Notes: generated from the letters alone by a model not told the origin. Positions 1 through 6,318 are shown, counted from the stretch's first letter. The stretch is DNA of 8,661 bases from JBMCLJ01 sp048615375 (GCA_048615375.1 JBMCLJ010000060.1:1-8661); one strand, 5' to 3'. Translations and numbers: made by a program.

Positions 1-12
1 GATTTCTCCGTC

Positions 13-735
13 TTATTCTTCAATAATCGCTGGCTGGATAAATTCATCCGTTTCATCACGGTTATAGGCGTGCTCAATAGCTTCCAGAGCCGTGCGGAAA
101 CGGTTTCCTTCACCATGAACAAGCGCGCGATAGGATTTATCAATCCGTTCCCAGTTATTATCCCGATCCATCGCGTAGTACCTTCCGGCTATTGAAGCAA
201 TTCTTCCCAGACCGAGCTTACTCATAAAGTCTTCCAGTTCTTTAACATACTTCTTAGCACTTCTTGGCAACGTATCTCTTCCATCGGTAAACACATGCAC
301 ATTAACTTTTTCGACACCAATTTTTTTTGCAAGAGATAGTAATCCATAAAAGTGTTCAAGATGTGAATGGACTCCACCATCACTTACAAGACCTTTTAAA
401 TGCAAAGTGCTTCTATGAGCTTTAACGTGCTCTATAGCTTCCAGTATAGCTTTGTTCTCGCCCAGGGCATCGTTCTTAATAGCTTTGTTAATTTTAACCA
501 GATCTTGAAAAATTACCCTTCCCGCTCCTATTGTCATATGATTTACTTCTGAAGTTCCCATCTGTCCTTCTGGCAATCCCACAGTCTCCCCGGAACATTC
601 CAGTAGCGCGTGAGGGTATGCTTTCCAAAGCCGATCAAAATGCGGAGTTTTTGCCTGGGCAATAGCGTTATGTTTACGTTCTTCACGATGTCCCCATCCA
701 TCCATGATGACGAGGACAACTTTCTGTTTTGACAT
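13..735 (-). CDS. gpmI: 2,3-bisphosphoglycerate-independent phosphoglycerate mutase, N-terminal half, ended by an in-frame stop
   Basis: This cytoplasmic glycolytic enzyme interconverts 3- and 2-phosphoglycerate using Mn2+. The 240 residues seen carry the N-terminal landmarks: the metal ligand Asp12 in VLVIMDGWG, the phosphorylated Ser62 in GQMGTSEVNH followed by MTIGAGR, His123 in SDGGVHSH, Asp151/Arg153 in FTDGRD, and Arg185 and Arg191 in GRYYAMDRDNNWER. The family is normally about 510 residues, and the second half supplies the remaining metal ligands (the Asp/His cluster). Here TAA at 13-15 ends the frame right after DEFIQPAIIEE. The four codons left in the window beyond it read DGEI, which resembles the sequence expected at this point in homologues. 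The gene may therefore be a nonsense-truncated pseudogene, or the stop may be a sequencing error. As written, the product would lack an active site. The ATG at 733-735 gives a normal family N-terminus (MSKQKVVLVIMDGWG); no Shine-Dalgarno is visible. Confidence 0.9.
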   Translation of the reverse strand: MSKQKVVLVIMDGWGHREERKHNAIAQAKTPHFDRLWKAYPHALLECSGETVGLPEGQMGTSEVNHMTIGAGRVIFQDLVKINKAIKNDALGENKAILEAIEHVKAHRSTLHLKGLVSDGGVHSHLEHFYGLLSLAKKIGVEKVNVHVFTDGRDTLPRSAKKYVKELEDFMSKLGLGRIASIAGRYYAMDRDNNWERIDKSYRALVHGEGNRFRTALEAIEHAYNRDETDEFIQPAIIEE

Positions 736-802
736 GGCACATGATAACGGAAAGCGGGGGAAATTGGTAATGAGGGTTTAAAGATTGATTCATGGAATTT
801 TA

Positions 803-830
803 TAGACAAAAGTCGTCAAAGGTGTATAAT
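803..830 (+). promoter_or_regulatory. Sigma70-like promoter with no obvious gene behind it
   Basis: TAGACA at 803-808 (one mismatch to TTGACA) is followed after 16 bases by a perfect TATAAT at 825-830. It points right, away from gpmI and into the 736-1112 gap, which has no recognisable plus-strand gene. The rest of this gap holds a 17-codon ORF at 860, an imperfect inverted repeat, a very AT-rich stretch (about 975-1058) and a hairpin at 1066-1085. Transcription start would be near 837. Confidence 0.5.
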
Positions 831-859
831 GGTATTTAAATAAGGCGTAGTAGCGCTTT

Positions 860-913
860 ATGAAACATTTGGTTGCTCAACGGGGAGAGAAAATCAAACC
901 GCAAGGAATTTAA
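860..913 (+). CDS. Possible 17-residue peptide ORF downstream of the 803-830 promoter
   Basis: An ATG 30 bases after the TATAAT box opens a short frame, MKHLVAQRGEKIKPQGI, ending in TAA. It is basic and not recognised, and there is no Shine-Dalgarno. It is listed only because it is the first frame of any transcript from the promoter at 803-830. It could be a leader peptide, a gene remnant, or chance; the transcript could equally be a small noncoding RNA. Confidence 0.15.
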   Translation: MKHLVAQRGEKIKPQGI

Positions 914-925
914 ATTAGCTTCTCT

Positions 926-976
926 GATACGAATACGATACGAAAGATGATTGACGATATGTATCGCGTACGTATC
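926..976. repeat. Imperfect inverted repeat in the gpmI-rnhA gap
   Basis: The arms 926-941 (gatacgaatacgatac) and 961-976 (gtatcgcgtacgtatc) pair at the outer six and inner five positions, with five unpaired bases between and a 19-base loop. There is no T-tract. It could be RNA structure in the transcript from 803-830, a protein-binding dyad, or chance in a region rich in gatac motifs. Confidence 0.3.
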
Positions 977-1065
977 AAATATTGTTCATTATTAATAATC
1001 AATAGGGATATTGTTTGTTATGTATCATTGTTTTTTATTGATTAATTAATTTATTTCGTGGGATA

Positions 1066-1085
1066 GGACGCAAGATTTTGTGTCC
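1066..1085. terminator. Hairpin just beyond rnhA, weak terminator candidate
   Basis: ggacgcaa (1066-1073), loop gatt, ttgtgtcc (1078-1085) forms an 8-bp stem with one G-T pair. It lies 27 bases past the rnhA stop, where a terminator for the phosphatase-rnhA operon would be expected. No run of T follows on the minus strand, so efficient intrinsic termination is doubtful. Confidence 0.3.
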
Positions 1086-1112
1086 CTACTATTTTCAATT
1101 GCCAATCAATTA

Positions 1113-1565
1113 TTATCGTGTTTTTTCTATCTCTGCGACGGCAATTTGGTCTGCTTTTTCGTTGTATTCGTCGCCGTCGTGGCCTTTTACCCAGTGCCAT
1201 TTTATGTGCAGTCCTTCAATTAAGGTATCTATCAGCTCCCATAATTCGCGGTTTTTTACGGCACCACTGGCTGAACGCCAGTTTTTGCGTTTCCAGTTTT
1301 GCATCCATTCGGTTATTCCCCGGATTATGTACTGGGAGTCGACGTAGTACTCAATGTGAAGAGATTGAAGGTTAGAGGCGTATCTTTTGCGGATATGCTG
1401 GAGGGAAGCGATGACAGCGCGCATTTCCATTTGGTTATTTGTTGTAACCTTTTGATGACCAGAGACTGTATGCTCTTTTCCCTTTTCATCCAGGATTATC
1501 GCGGCATACCCCCCAGGACCTGGATTCCCCGAACAAGCACCATCGGTATAAACAGTTAATTTCAT
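1113..1565 (-). CDS. rnhA: Ribonuclease HI
   Basis: This endonuclease cleaves the RNA strand of RNA-DNA hybrids (R-loops, primer remnants) in the cytoplasm with Mg2+. The 150-residue length is typical of bacterial RNase HI. All landmarks are present: Asp8 in YTDGACSGNPGPGG, Glu47 in NNQMEMRAV, Asp76 in YYVDSQYIIRGI, Asp139 in NEKADQIA, and the flexible-loop histidine His129 in WVKGHDG. The basic Trp-rich handle region (WMQNWKRKNWR, about residues 87-97) is also there. The start at 1563-1565 gives the canonical MKLTVYTDG N-terminus. Its start lies 31 bases after the stop of the phosphatase gene on the same strand, so the two are probably one transcript. No Shine-Dalgarno precedes it. It appears intact. 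Confidence 0.97.
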   Translation of the reverse strand: MKLTVYTDGACSGNPGPGGYAAIILDEKGKEHTVSGHQKVTTNNQMEMRAVIASLQHIRKRYASNLQSLHIEYYVDSQYIIRGITEWMQNWKRKNWRSASGAVKNRELWELIDTLIEGLHIKWHWVKGHDGDEYNEKADQIAVAEIEKTR

Positions 1566-1596
1566 GAGATGACTGTAGAGGATTGGAGTAACAAAA

Positions 1597-2646
1597 TCAA
1601 TTTGAAGCAGGTCTGTTCAGTGAAGTGACAAGTGGGGGGAAAATAATATTTGTTGTATCGTCCGGGGGGGTACCTCTTAAACCTTCCAAGTACCCACCTA
1701 TAACTCTTCCAAACAACAACTGAGGATAAAAATTTACAGAGTATAAATTTTTAAGTGTTTGAGCTATTCCCAAAAAATCAGGAATGAGAACCATATTATT
1801 CTGTTGAGCAATAAAATGCATATGGCTATGCCAATCTACCCCATCAGAACCAACAATAAGCATCTGATTAGCCTTGAGAATAAATGATTGAGTACTGGGA
1901 GGGGCTTGAGTGTAAAATGTTGACAATCTTATTTTAGGATCATCTATATCATTATGCTGGCAAAAGGTTTGATAGTAAAACGATAATTGTGCAGGTAAAC
2001 ATCTGGTCAAAGCAGATAATAAGTTCGGGTTATCAACAAAGGAAGGATCTTTATTCTGCTGCCTTAATAATTCAGAATACCTATGAGGTAAAGTTACTAA
2101 TTGAGTATAGCCTCTATTATGTTCAAACTGGATTGTTTTATCCTCATACAATGTAGGCTTAACAAAATCCGGTTCTCCTAATGAAATACGTAGTGCTTGC
2201 ACATCACCCAGCCAGGACAGTATAACTCGCCGATTACCATTTTCATCGCCAGGAAGAACTATTCCTGCTAGTACAGCACACCCAGGAGGATGTATAAAAT
2301 TCTTATGTTCTACAGTATTCGCAACCTGTATTCCTGTGTGTATAATTGCCATCGTCGGCGACATTTTATCTTGTAAAATCGCACGCATCACTTGATCAAC
2401 CACAGATTTAGCAAAAGAAGCTACCCTACGTTCTTTTTGCTTCCAGGCATCAAGATATAAAGACGCTTCATGATAATTATCAATTCCTGACAATCCAATT
2501 CCATCTGCAATTGCAAAAACAACTGTTCCTTCGGGTAAATAGTTATTTGCTTCCACTATTTGTAAATTGAGCGCGTCTTCAGAATGAGTCTTCGGACTCT
2601 GCCCAATATCAGTAATAATAAGTGGCTGAAATACATCAAAGCTCAT
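1597..2646 (-). CDS. PPM/PP2C-family Ser/Thr protein phosphatase
   Basis: This is a 349-residue metal-dependent phosphatase-like protein with the PPM motifs in order: TDIGQSPKTHSEDAL (residues 12-25, Glu23-Asp24), FAIADGIGLSG (44-54, metal ligand Asp48), GCAVLAGIVL (122-131), LSWLGDVQALRI (143-154, Asp148), the LLSALTRCL version of the 'LTRALG' motif (209-217), LIVGSDGV (263-270, Asp268) and PPDDTTNII (327-335, Asp329/330). The metal-binding aspartates are present, so it is probably active. It is longer than the usual 240-260 residues, mostly because of a bigger segment between motifs at 155-262. No transmembrane segment or signal peptide is seen. It precedes rnhA on the same strand and is divergent from the sigma-factor cluster at 2872. 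PPM phosphatases often act in sigma-factor or kinase signalling, but a link here rests on position only. No matching Ser/Thr kinase is in the window. The start is at 2644-2646, with no Shine-Dalgarno. Confidence 0.85.
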   Translation of the reverse strand: MSFDVFQPLIITDIGQSPKTHSEDALNLQIVEANNYLPEGTVVFAIADGIGLSGIDNYHEASLYLDAWKQKERRVASFAKSVVDQVMRAILQDKMSPTMAIIHTGIQVANTVEHKNFIHPPGCAVLAGIVLPGDENGNRRVILSWLGDVQALRISLGEPDFVKPTLYEDKTIQFEHNRGYTQLVTLPHRYSELLRQQNKDPSFVDNPNLLSALTRCLPAQLSFYYQTFCQHNDIDDPKIRLSTFYTQAPPSTQSFILKANQMLIVGSDGVDWHSHMHFIAQQNNMVLIPDFLGIAQTLKNLYSVNFYPQLLFGRVIGGYLEGLRGTPPDDTTNIIFPPLVTSLNRPASN

Positions 2647-2671
2647 TAAAATAATTCAAGTTACAATTCGG

Positions 2672-2698
2672 ATAATAGCATATTTTTAAAGATTGCAA
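2672..2698 (-). promoter_or_regulatory. Candidate promoter of the phosphatase-rnhA unit
   Basis: Read on the minus strand, TTGCAA (2693-2698) and TATTAT (2672-2677) are separated by 15 bases, slightly shorter than ideal. The predicted transcription start would give a leader of about 20 bases before the phosphatase ATG. Confidence 0.3.
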
Positions 2699-2758
2699 TG
2701 TGGTACGCACATGTAAGCACTATGTTCCTTTTCTCTCTCTCGCGGTATACATAGGTAA

Positions 2759-2781
2759 GGGACGTACTCTCAGTACATCCC
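2759..2781. repeat. Hairpin in the phosphatase/sigma divergent region
   Basis: GGGA-c-GTACT / ctc / AGTAC-a-TCCC forms a 9-bp stem with one internal mismatch and a 3-base loop. The left arm gggacgt (2759-2765) also has a second inverted partner, acgtccc, at 2809-2815, so two alternative pairings exist. An inner ttataa...ttataa pair lies between them (2790-2806). No long T-tract follows directly. Its role is unknown; it lies upstream of the first sigma-family gene. Confidence 0.4.
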
Positions 2782-2821
2782 GAAGGACTTTTATAAAGTA
2801 ATTATAAAACGTCCCTGCAAC

Positions 2822-2849
2822 TTACCATACTAACCATGGATAGTATGAT
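2822..2849 (+). promoter_or_regulatory. Candidate promoter of the first sigma-family copy, overlapped by a palindrome
   Basis: TTACCA (2822-2827), a 16-base spacer and TATGAT (2844-2849) match the sigma70 pattern moderately. The spacer is almost entirely filled by a 22-bp near-perfect palindrome at 2826-2847: half-sites CATACTA and TAGTATG flank a central CCATGG, with a single mismatched A on each side of the centre. A dyad between -35 and -10 is a classical operator position. The ATG in the palindrome centre (2836) is in frame with the gene, but the paralogues support the ATG at 2872. Confidence 0.45.
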
Positions 2850-2871
2850 AAGCTGTGTATATTTTTTAATT

Positions 2872-3069
2872 ATGATAGATCTGAATAAAGAAAAAGAACT
2901 CCTTGATAAGGCCCAGGTCAGTGATCGAGGGTTTGAGGAGCTGTATACGTACTTCAGGGATGATGTGTATCGATACGCGTACTCTATTGTAGGCAACCGG
3001 GCTGACGCGGAAGATACTACCTCTCAGACATTTTTAGAATTCTTTAAGAAAATACATACTTTTGTATGA
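2872..3069 (+). pseudogene. Fragment 1: sigma2 N-terminal part (65 residues)
   Basis: MIDLNKEKELLDKAQ aligns with MNVQTLQKEKELLEKAQ of the second copy, which fixes the start at 2872 rather than at the upstream in-frame ATG 2836. LYTYFRDDVYRYAYSIVGN and ADAEDTTSQTFLEFFKKI correspond to sigma regions 2.1-2.2. It stops at TGA 3067-3069 because of the small deletion. No Shine-Dalgarno is present. Confidence 0.75.
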
Positions 3070-3248
3070 AAAACTGGCTGTTTACCACCGCGCGTAATAT
3101 TGGCCTGAAGACTTTGCGAGGTCCAATGATTACTTCATTTGATGATTCTCAGGTACCTGACATAGTTGAAATCAGCTTTGTCGATGAGGTGATTGCAGAA
3201 GGTCTCTGGAATCCAATAATGTCAGGAATGTATTCCAATTACCATTAG
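3066..3248 (+). pseudogene. Fragment 2: end of sigma2 and broken inter-domain linker
   Basis: MKNWLFTTARN is identical to the sigma 2.3-2.4 core of the third copy (residues 73-83), and EISFVDE matches the sigma2-sigma4 linker of the second copy. After GLW the similarity ends where sigma4 should begin. The frame overlaps fragment 1 by four bases (ATGA). This overlap arises from the deletion and is not evidence of designed translational coupling, although coupling cannot be excluded. Confidence 0.7.
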
Positions 3249-3260
3249 TACTCACCGCGA

Positions 3261-3770
3261 TTGCTCATACCAGACATTGTCAGGAATTTACGCCTTCAGA
3301 TACTTTCAGCAACAAAACAAGTACTCCTAACTTCTCCAGAAGCAACACAGATATCTACACCATTACCACAACCAGATTATCAAGTATTGAAAGATAACTA
3401 CATTACTTTTAATTATCTGCAAAGATGGACTGCAAAAGGGGTATCCGGTCAGGTGAACACTTTAACCGTTAAAGGGGAAGCTCAACTCGTAAAGCTTCAG
3501 GAATCAAACAAAGCAATCCAGACATGCTCAGTCAGCACAGGTTCTGCGTTCATTCTTCTCGGAAAGCTCTCTGGAACTCAGTTCACATCATCTCCTTATG
3601 GCAACCCGGGAACTTTCGGGTTCGGAAACGTGAACATCGCGGGAGAAAAGAATGGAGATCTTCCTGAATCAAGTCTACAAATACTGGGTATTGACTATAG
3701 CGCTACAAACGCGGACGAGTTTACTAAACATCTCGTAGAGTTTCTCAATTCAGTTGAACGGTTAGGCTAA
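3261..3770 (+). pseudogene. Fragment 3: C-terminal module of the broken copy
   Basis: This open frame of up to 169 residues begins only with TTG and has no ribosome site, so it is more likely the remnant tail than a gene. After a Pro/Thr-containing linker (STPLPQPDYQ) come about 125 residues (QVLKDNYITFNYLQRW onward) of beta-rich appearance, ending in DEFTKHLVEFLNSVERLG. The final helix resembles the LETFKEI end of the conserved ectodomain in the intact copies. The module is not recognised, and it has no signal peptide or membrane helix of its own. The clean frame suggests decay is recent or this part is still selected. Confidence 0.45.
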
Positions 3771-3791
3771 ACATTACAGGTGTAACTTTTT

Positions 3792-3821
3792 AATCCAGGT
3801 TAAGGTAACCTGGATTTTTTT
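3792..3821 (+). terminator. Rho-independent terminator after the broken copy
   Basis: A perfect 11-bp stem AATCCAGGTTA / TAACCTGGATT with loop agg runs straight into a T-tract ending at 3821. It lies 21 bases after the last stop codon and separates the pseudogene transcript from the second copy. Confidence 0.92.
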
Positions 3822-3867
3822 GACCTTTTGAACTTTTGGCACTTTTACATGAGTCATTACATGTATT

Positions 3868-3951
3868 CATAAGCAGCAAGATAGTACACAAATATATACA
3901 TAAATATTTGGTTGTTAAATTCGTGTAATATCTTATGATGTGCTGCTTATG
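3868..3951. repeat. 11-bp inverted repeat flanking the promoter of the second sigma-family copy
   Basis: CATAAGCAGCA at 3868-3878 and its exact reverse complement TGCTGCTTATG at 3941-3951 bracket 62 AT-rich bases that contain the predicted promoter. The right arm begins one base after the -10 box and ends four bases before the preferred start codon. This layout suits two binding sites of one regulator; an RNA hairpin is less likely because the left arm is upstream of the predicted transcription start. Confidence 0.55.
3912..3939 (+). promoter_or_regulatory. Candidate promoter of the second sigma-family copy
   Basis: TTGTTA (3912-3917), 16 bases, TATGAT (3934-3939). The string TATGATnnGCTG is shared with the candidate promoter of the first copy (2844-2855). 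The predicted start near 3946 leaves a leader of about nine bases or fewer, consistent with the missing Shine-Dalgarno. Confidence 0.4.
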
Positions 3952-3954
3952 GTT

Positions 3955-6162
3955 ATGAACGTTCAGACCTTACAAAAAGAAAAAGAGCTGCTTGAAAAAG
4001 CCCAACAGGATAAAAACTCATTCGAAGGTTTGTATAAGTACTTTCTCGATGATGTGTATCGCTTTACGTACTCTATACTACAAAATCGCGAGAACAGTGA
4101 GGATGTATGCGCCAAGGTATTTATCGATTTTTATAACAAAATTGATTCATTCGAATGGCGTGGAATTAGTATAAAATCGTGGCTGTTTACGACTGCGCGA
4201 AATCATGCCTACAACACAGCGAGAAACAAAGTCACAGAAGAATACAATGATGAATATCACTCCTTCAATGAGTATGAAATTAGTTTTGTAGACGAAATCA
4301 TGCAAAAAGATTTACTGGATAAAATTAGAGAAGAGATCGCGCATTTGAATGCTCATGACCGCGAAGTAATTACTCTCAGGATATGGGAAGGGTTAGCTTT
4401 CTCTGAAGTAGCTTCAATTATTTCAACTACTGAAAATGCCGCGAAGAAAAGATTCTACCGGGCTATTGATAAGCTTAAAGAACGGCTGGAACAAAAGAAA
4501 ATCTTTTCGGCAGTCCCTTTGCCTGTGTTATTCACTGGAATCTTGCAGCAGAGTGATACAGCTACACTAAAACCAAGTTTAACATTCAAGCAACAAGCAT
4601 TCTCACAAATACTTACACAACACCAAAAACCAATGAACACAACACTAACAACAATGAAAACATTTTTAACCTCCAACCTTGGCATCGGACTGATAGCCGG
4701 AACGGTGGTTCTTACTGGAGCTGGAGTCGGAACATGGGCGTATACCGCAAGCCAGAGCGATGATAAAGACCAGACAAATACAGAACAAACAAATACAACT
4801 ACCAATACTGAAACAAAGGATGAAAATTCTTTACTCTACAAAAACGAAGAATTTGGGTTCCAGTTCGCATACCATGACCAATTTGCCGTTGTAGAAGACA
4901 CACCCGCAGACGCTCAAGAATATATCGTACTTCAACTAGGTCATTCGATGGACGCGAGATATAACGGTATGCTTACATTTATCAGTAAAGACGAGGCGCT
5001 AATAAGTAAAAACACCTTCGATACAAAAGGTAAAAACCTGAGTGATCTGGAAATTGCTGCAATCCTGGCAACTTCAAACCAGTGTTTTGAAGTTACCTCA
5101 TTTTCTCAAGAGAATTTTGGAGCAAACGAATGGATTCACGGCTCAACACAGGGACCATGTGATGTTATGGAAGAAGGTAAAACATTCGAATACCATGTAT
5201 ACGCTAAGGAAATGAGTAACGGCTACTACGCGATATGGAACAGGACAGACTATGTAGATGGTGACTCGCCCCAGTCAGTGACACTAGCGCTCGAGACTTT
5301 CAAAGAGATTACGGATGAAGATAAGCCTTCTGATCCACAGTCACAGGATGCCTATGAAGTCGTTTTAAAAGAGAATCCGAATGACACATCTTTAACTGAT
5401 ATTTACCTGAAGAATCTTAGTGCTGGAAACGAAGAATTTTATATTACTCAACCTGACGTTTACCGGAACCATTTTCGTGCAGCTGAATATAAAAACCAAA
5501 GTTTATATATTATAAAAAGAACAGGTGATACGAGTACGACGAACTGGACTGATGAACTCTGGAAGTATGAATCAGCCAACGATGCAGGACTAAAATTGTT
5601 TACCGGACAAGGACTAGACTTCAATGCTTCCTATAATGGTAAGTTTGTTGTAATTAATTATGATGGAATGCTGACAATTATCAATGAGACTGGTACAAAG
5701 ATCCAATCATATGGAGTAGCAGAACTTGGTTTAAGTCAACTCGCAGATAGTGACATGCTTACCATAGAACTGTTAGACTGGTCAAGTGACAGTTCTGCAT
5801 TCTGGGGAGGGCTTACTATAACCACCAATTTACAAGGGTTCTATCGGATCAATACAGCAACATGGGACATAAATACATATGAAACCCAATCACTCAATAT
5901 TGGTCCAGAATATGCATTAAATCCTGACAATGGACTTATTGCTTACAGCGATTATCCTGCGATACTTGACACGTTTCAGCAAGAGGAGTTTGAAAAAAGT
6001 GGTAAGAATATAACTTTGCAGGTTTACAATCTGACTGCAAAAAATCAAACAAAGGTTGATACTGCAGTTGCAAAGAAATTTGAACCAAAATGGATTTCGG
6101 ATAAAACTCTGGAATATAACGATCCGAAGGGAAATGGAAGAGTCAAGAAAACCATTCCTTAG
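3955..6162 (+). CDS. Membrane-tethered ECF sigma factor with beta-propeller-like ectodomain
   Basis: This predicted one-chain sensor and sigma factor has 735 residues from ATG 3955. That start aligns residue for residue with the third copy; upstream GTG 3940 or ATG 3949 are alternatives. Residues 26-92 are sigma2 (LYKYFLDDVYRFTYS, SEDVCAKVFIDFYNKI, KSWLFTTARN). Residues 120-178 are sigma4, with a helix-turn-helix (REVITLRIWEGLAFSEVASI). A cytoplasmic linker with PLPVLF at about 188-193 leads to one hydrophobic helix at about 239-265. A Thr/Asn-rich spacer (266-290) precedes a domain at about 292-452 that opens YKNEEFGFQFAYHDQF and ends LETFKEI, reminiscent of PsbP/LpqN-like extracytoplasmic domains. 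Residues 465-735 show repeated blade-like motifs (SYNGKFVVINYDG, LLDWSSDSSAFW, FEPKWISDKTLEY) suggesting a TolB/WD40-type propeller. The positively placed N-terminus implies sigma inside, sensor outside. Ligand and release mechanism are unknown. Residues 227-438 are identical to the third copy. Confidence 0.85.
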   Translation: MNVQTLQKEKELLEKAQQDKNSFEGLYKYFLDDVYRFTYSILQNRENSEDVCAKVFIDFYNKIDSFEWRGISIKSWLFTTARNHAYNTARNKVTEEYNDEYHSFNEYEISFVDEIMQKDLLDKIREEIAHLNAHDREVITLRIWEGLAFSEVASIISTTENAAKKRFYRAIDKLKERLEQKKIFSAVPLPVLFTGILQQSDTATLKPSLTFKQQAFSQILTQHQKPMNTTLTTMKTFLTSNLGIGLIAGTVVLTGAGVGTWAYTASQSDDKDQTNTEQTNTTTNTETKDENSLLYKNEEFGFQFAYHDQFAVVEDTPADAQEYIVLQLGHSMDARYNGMLTFISKDEALISKNTFDTKGKNLSDLEIAAILATSNQCFEVTSFSQENFGANEWIHGSTQGPCDVMEEGKTFEYHVYAKEMSNGYYAIWNRTDYVDGDSPQSVTLALETFKEITDEDKPSDPQSQDAYEVVLKENPNDTSLTDIYLKNLSAGNEEFYITQPDVYRNHFRAAEYKNQSLYIIKRTGDTSTTNWTDELWKYESANDAGLKLFTGQGLDFNASYNGKFVVINYDGMLTIINETGTKIQSYGVAELGLSQLADSDMLTIELLDWSSDSSAFWGGLTITTNLQGFYRINTATWDINTYETQSLNIGPEYALNPDNGLIAYSDYPAILDTFQQEEFEKSGKNITLQVYNLTAKNQTKVDTAVAKKFEPKWISDKTLEYNDPKGNGRVKKTIP
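4633..5267 (+). repeat. 635-bp perfect direct repeat, copy 1
   Basis: Every base from ATG 4633 to 5267 matches 7037-7671 by eye. It spans the pre-membrane segment, the transmembrane helix, the Thr-rich spacer and nearly all of the first ectodomain. The left edge falls exactly at an in-frame ATG. Past the right edge, 10 of the next 43 homologous bases differ, mostly at third codon positions. Confidence 0.95.
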
Positions 6163-6260
6163 CGAATTTGCTAATATGAAGCATGATGAAATACATGTAC
6201 TAGTAAAGTCATTTCAGAAAAAATAGTTAAAACATACAATCATTGTTCTTCAACTTAATT

Positions 6261-6290
6261 AAAGCCACGCGAATAAAGCGTGGCTTTTTT
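6261..6290 (+). terminator. Rho-independent terminator after the second copy
   Basis: AAAGCCACGC (6261-6270), a 7-base loop, and GCGTGGCTTT (6278-6287) running into a T-tract ending at 6290. It lies about 100 bases after the stop at 6162. Nothing coding is seen between the two. Confidence 0.93.
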
Positions 6291-6318
6291 GTCCGGTTTT
6301 AGCTATTACTGGTATTAA

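Larger units (their letters stand above)
2872..3770 (+). pseudogene. Decayed copy of the ECF sigma-membrane sensor family
   Basis: Three frame pieces together resemble the two intact downstream paralogues. Piece 1 gives sigma2 through the helix ending FFKKIHTF. About 16 nt are missing against the paralogue at 3066, so the next part, MKNWLFTTARN (end of sigma2), is in another frame. After EISFVDEVIAEGL the whole sigma4 region (about 60 residues) is absent. A stop lies at 3246-3248, and the linker motif LPLVLTAIA (compare LPVLLTSI in the third copy) appears in a third frame at about 3239. The transmembrane helix and conserved ectodomain of the paralogues are also missing. From about 3375 a long open frame encodes a C-terminal module unlike those of the other copies. 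A clear terminator follows. With no promoter-reading domain and broken frames, it should not work as a sigma factor. Confidence 0.8.

Noticed and set aside
543..809. Minus-strand ORF overlapping the start of gpmI
   Set aside because: It is an out-of-frame shadow of the phosphoglycerate mutase.
980..1060. AT-rich stretch as a replication origin
   Set aside because: No DnaA-box cluster or origin-associated genes were seen; AT-richness alone is not enough.
1078..1559. Three plus-strand ORFs opposite rnhA
   Set aside because: They are shadows of a well-supported RNase HI gene with all catalytic residues, and their translations resemble no family.
1597..1599. UGA recoded as glycine, as in some candidate phyla
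   Set aside because: TGA gives a sensible C-terminal end for the phosphatase, and the intact genes need no recoding. The odd stop in gpmI is TAA, not TGA.
2836..2871. Upstream ATG 2836 as start of the first sigma-family copy
   Set aside because: The extra residues are hydrophobic and have no counterpart in the paralogues. The ATG lies in the palindrome centre, and 2872 aligns with the paralogue starts.
3828..3858. ECF-type autoregulatory promoter (tgaac ... gtca) before the second copy
   Set aside because: The spacing is longer than usual, the match is weak, and it is nearly 100 bases from the start codon. Nothing similar precedes the other copies.
4455..4805. Minus-strand ORF, partly repeated at 7009-7209
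   Set aside because: It is antisense to the repeat-covered part of the sigma-family genes. The two share sequence only because the 635-bp repeat is duplicated; the frames are low-complexity and have no ribosome site.
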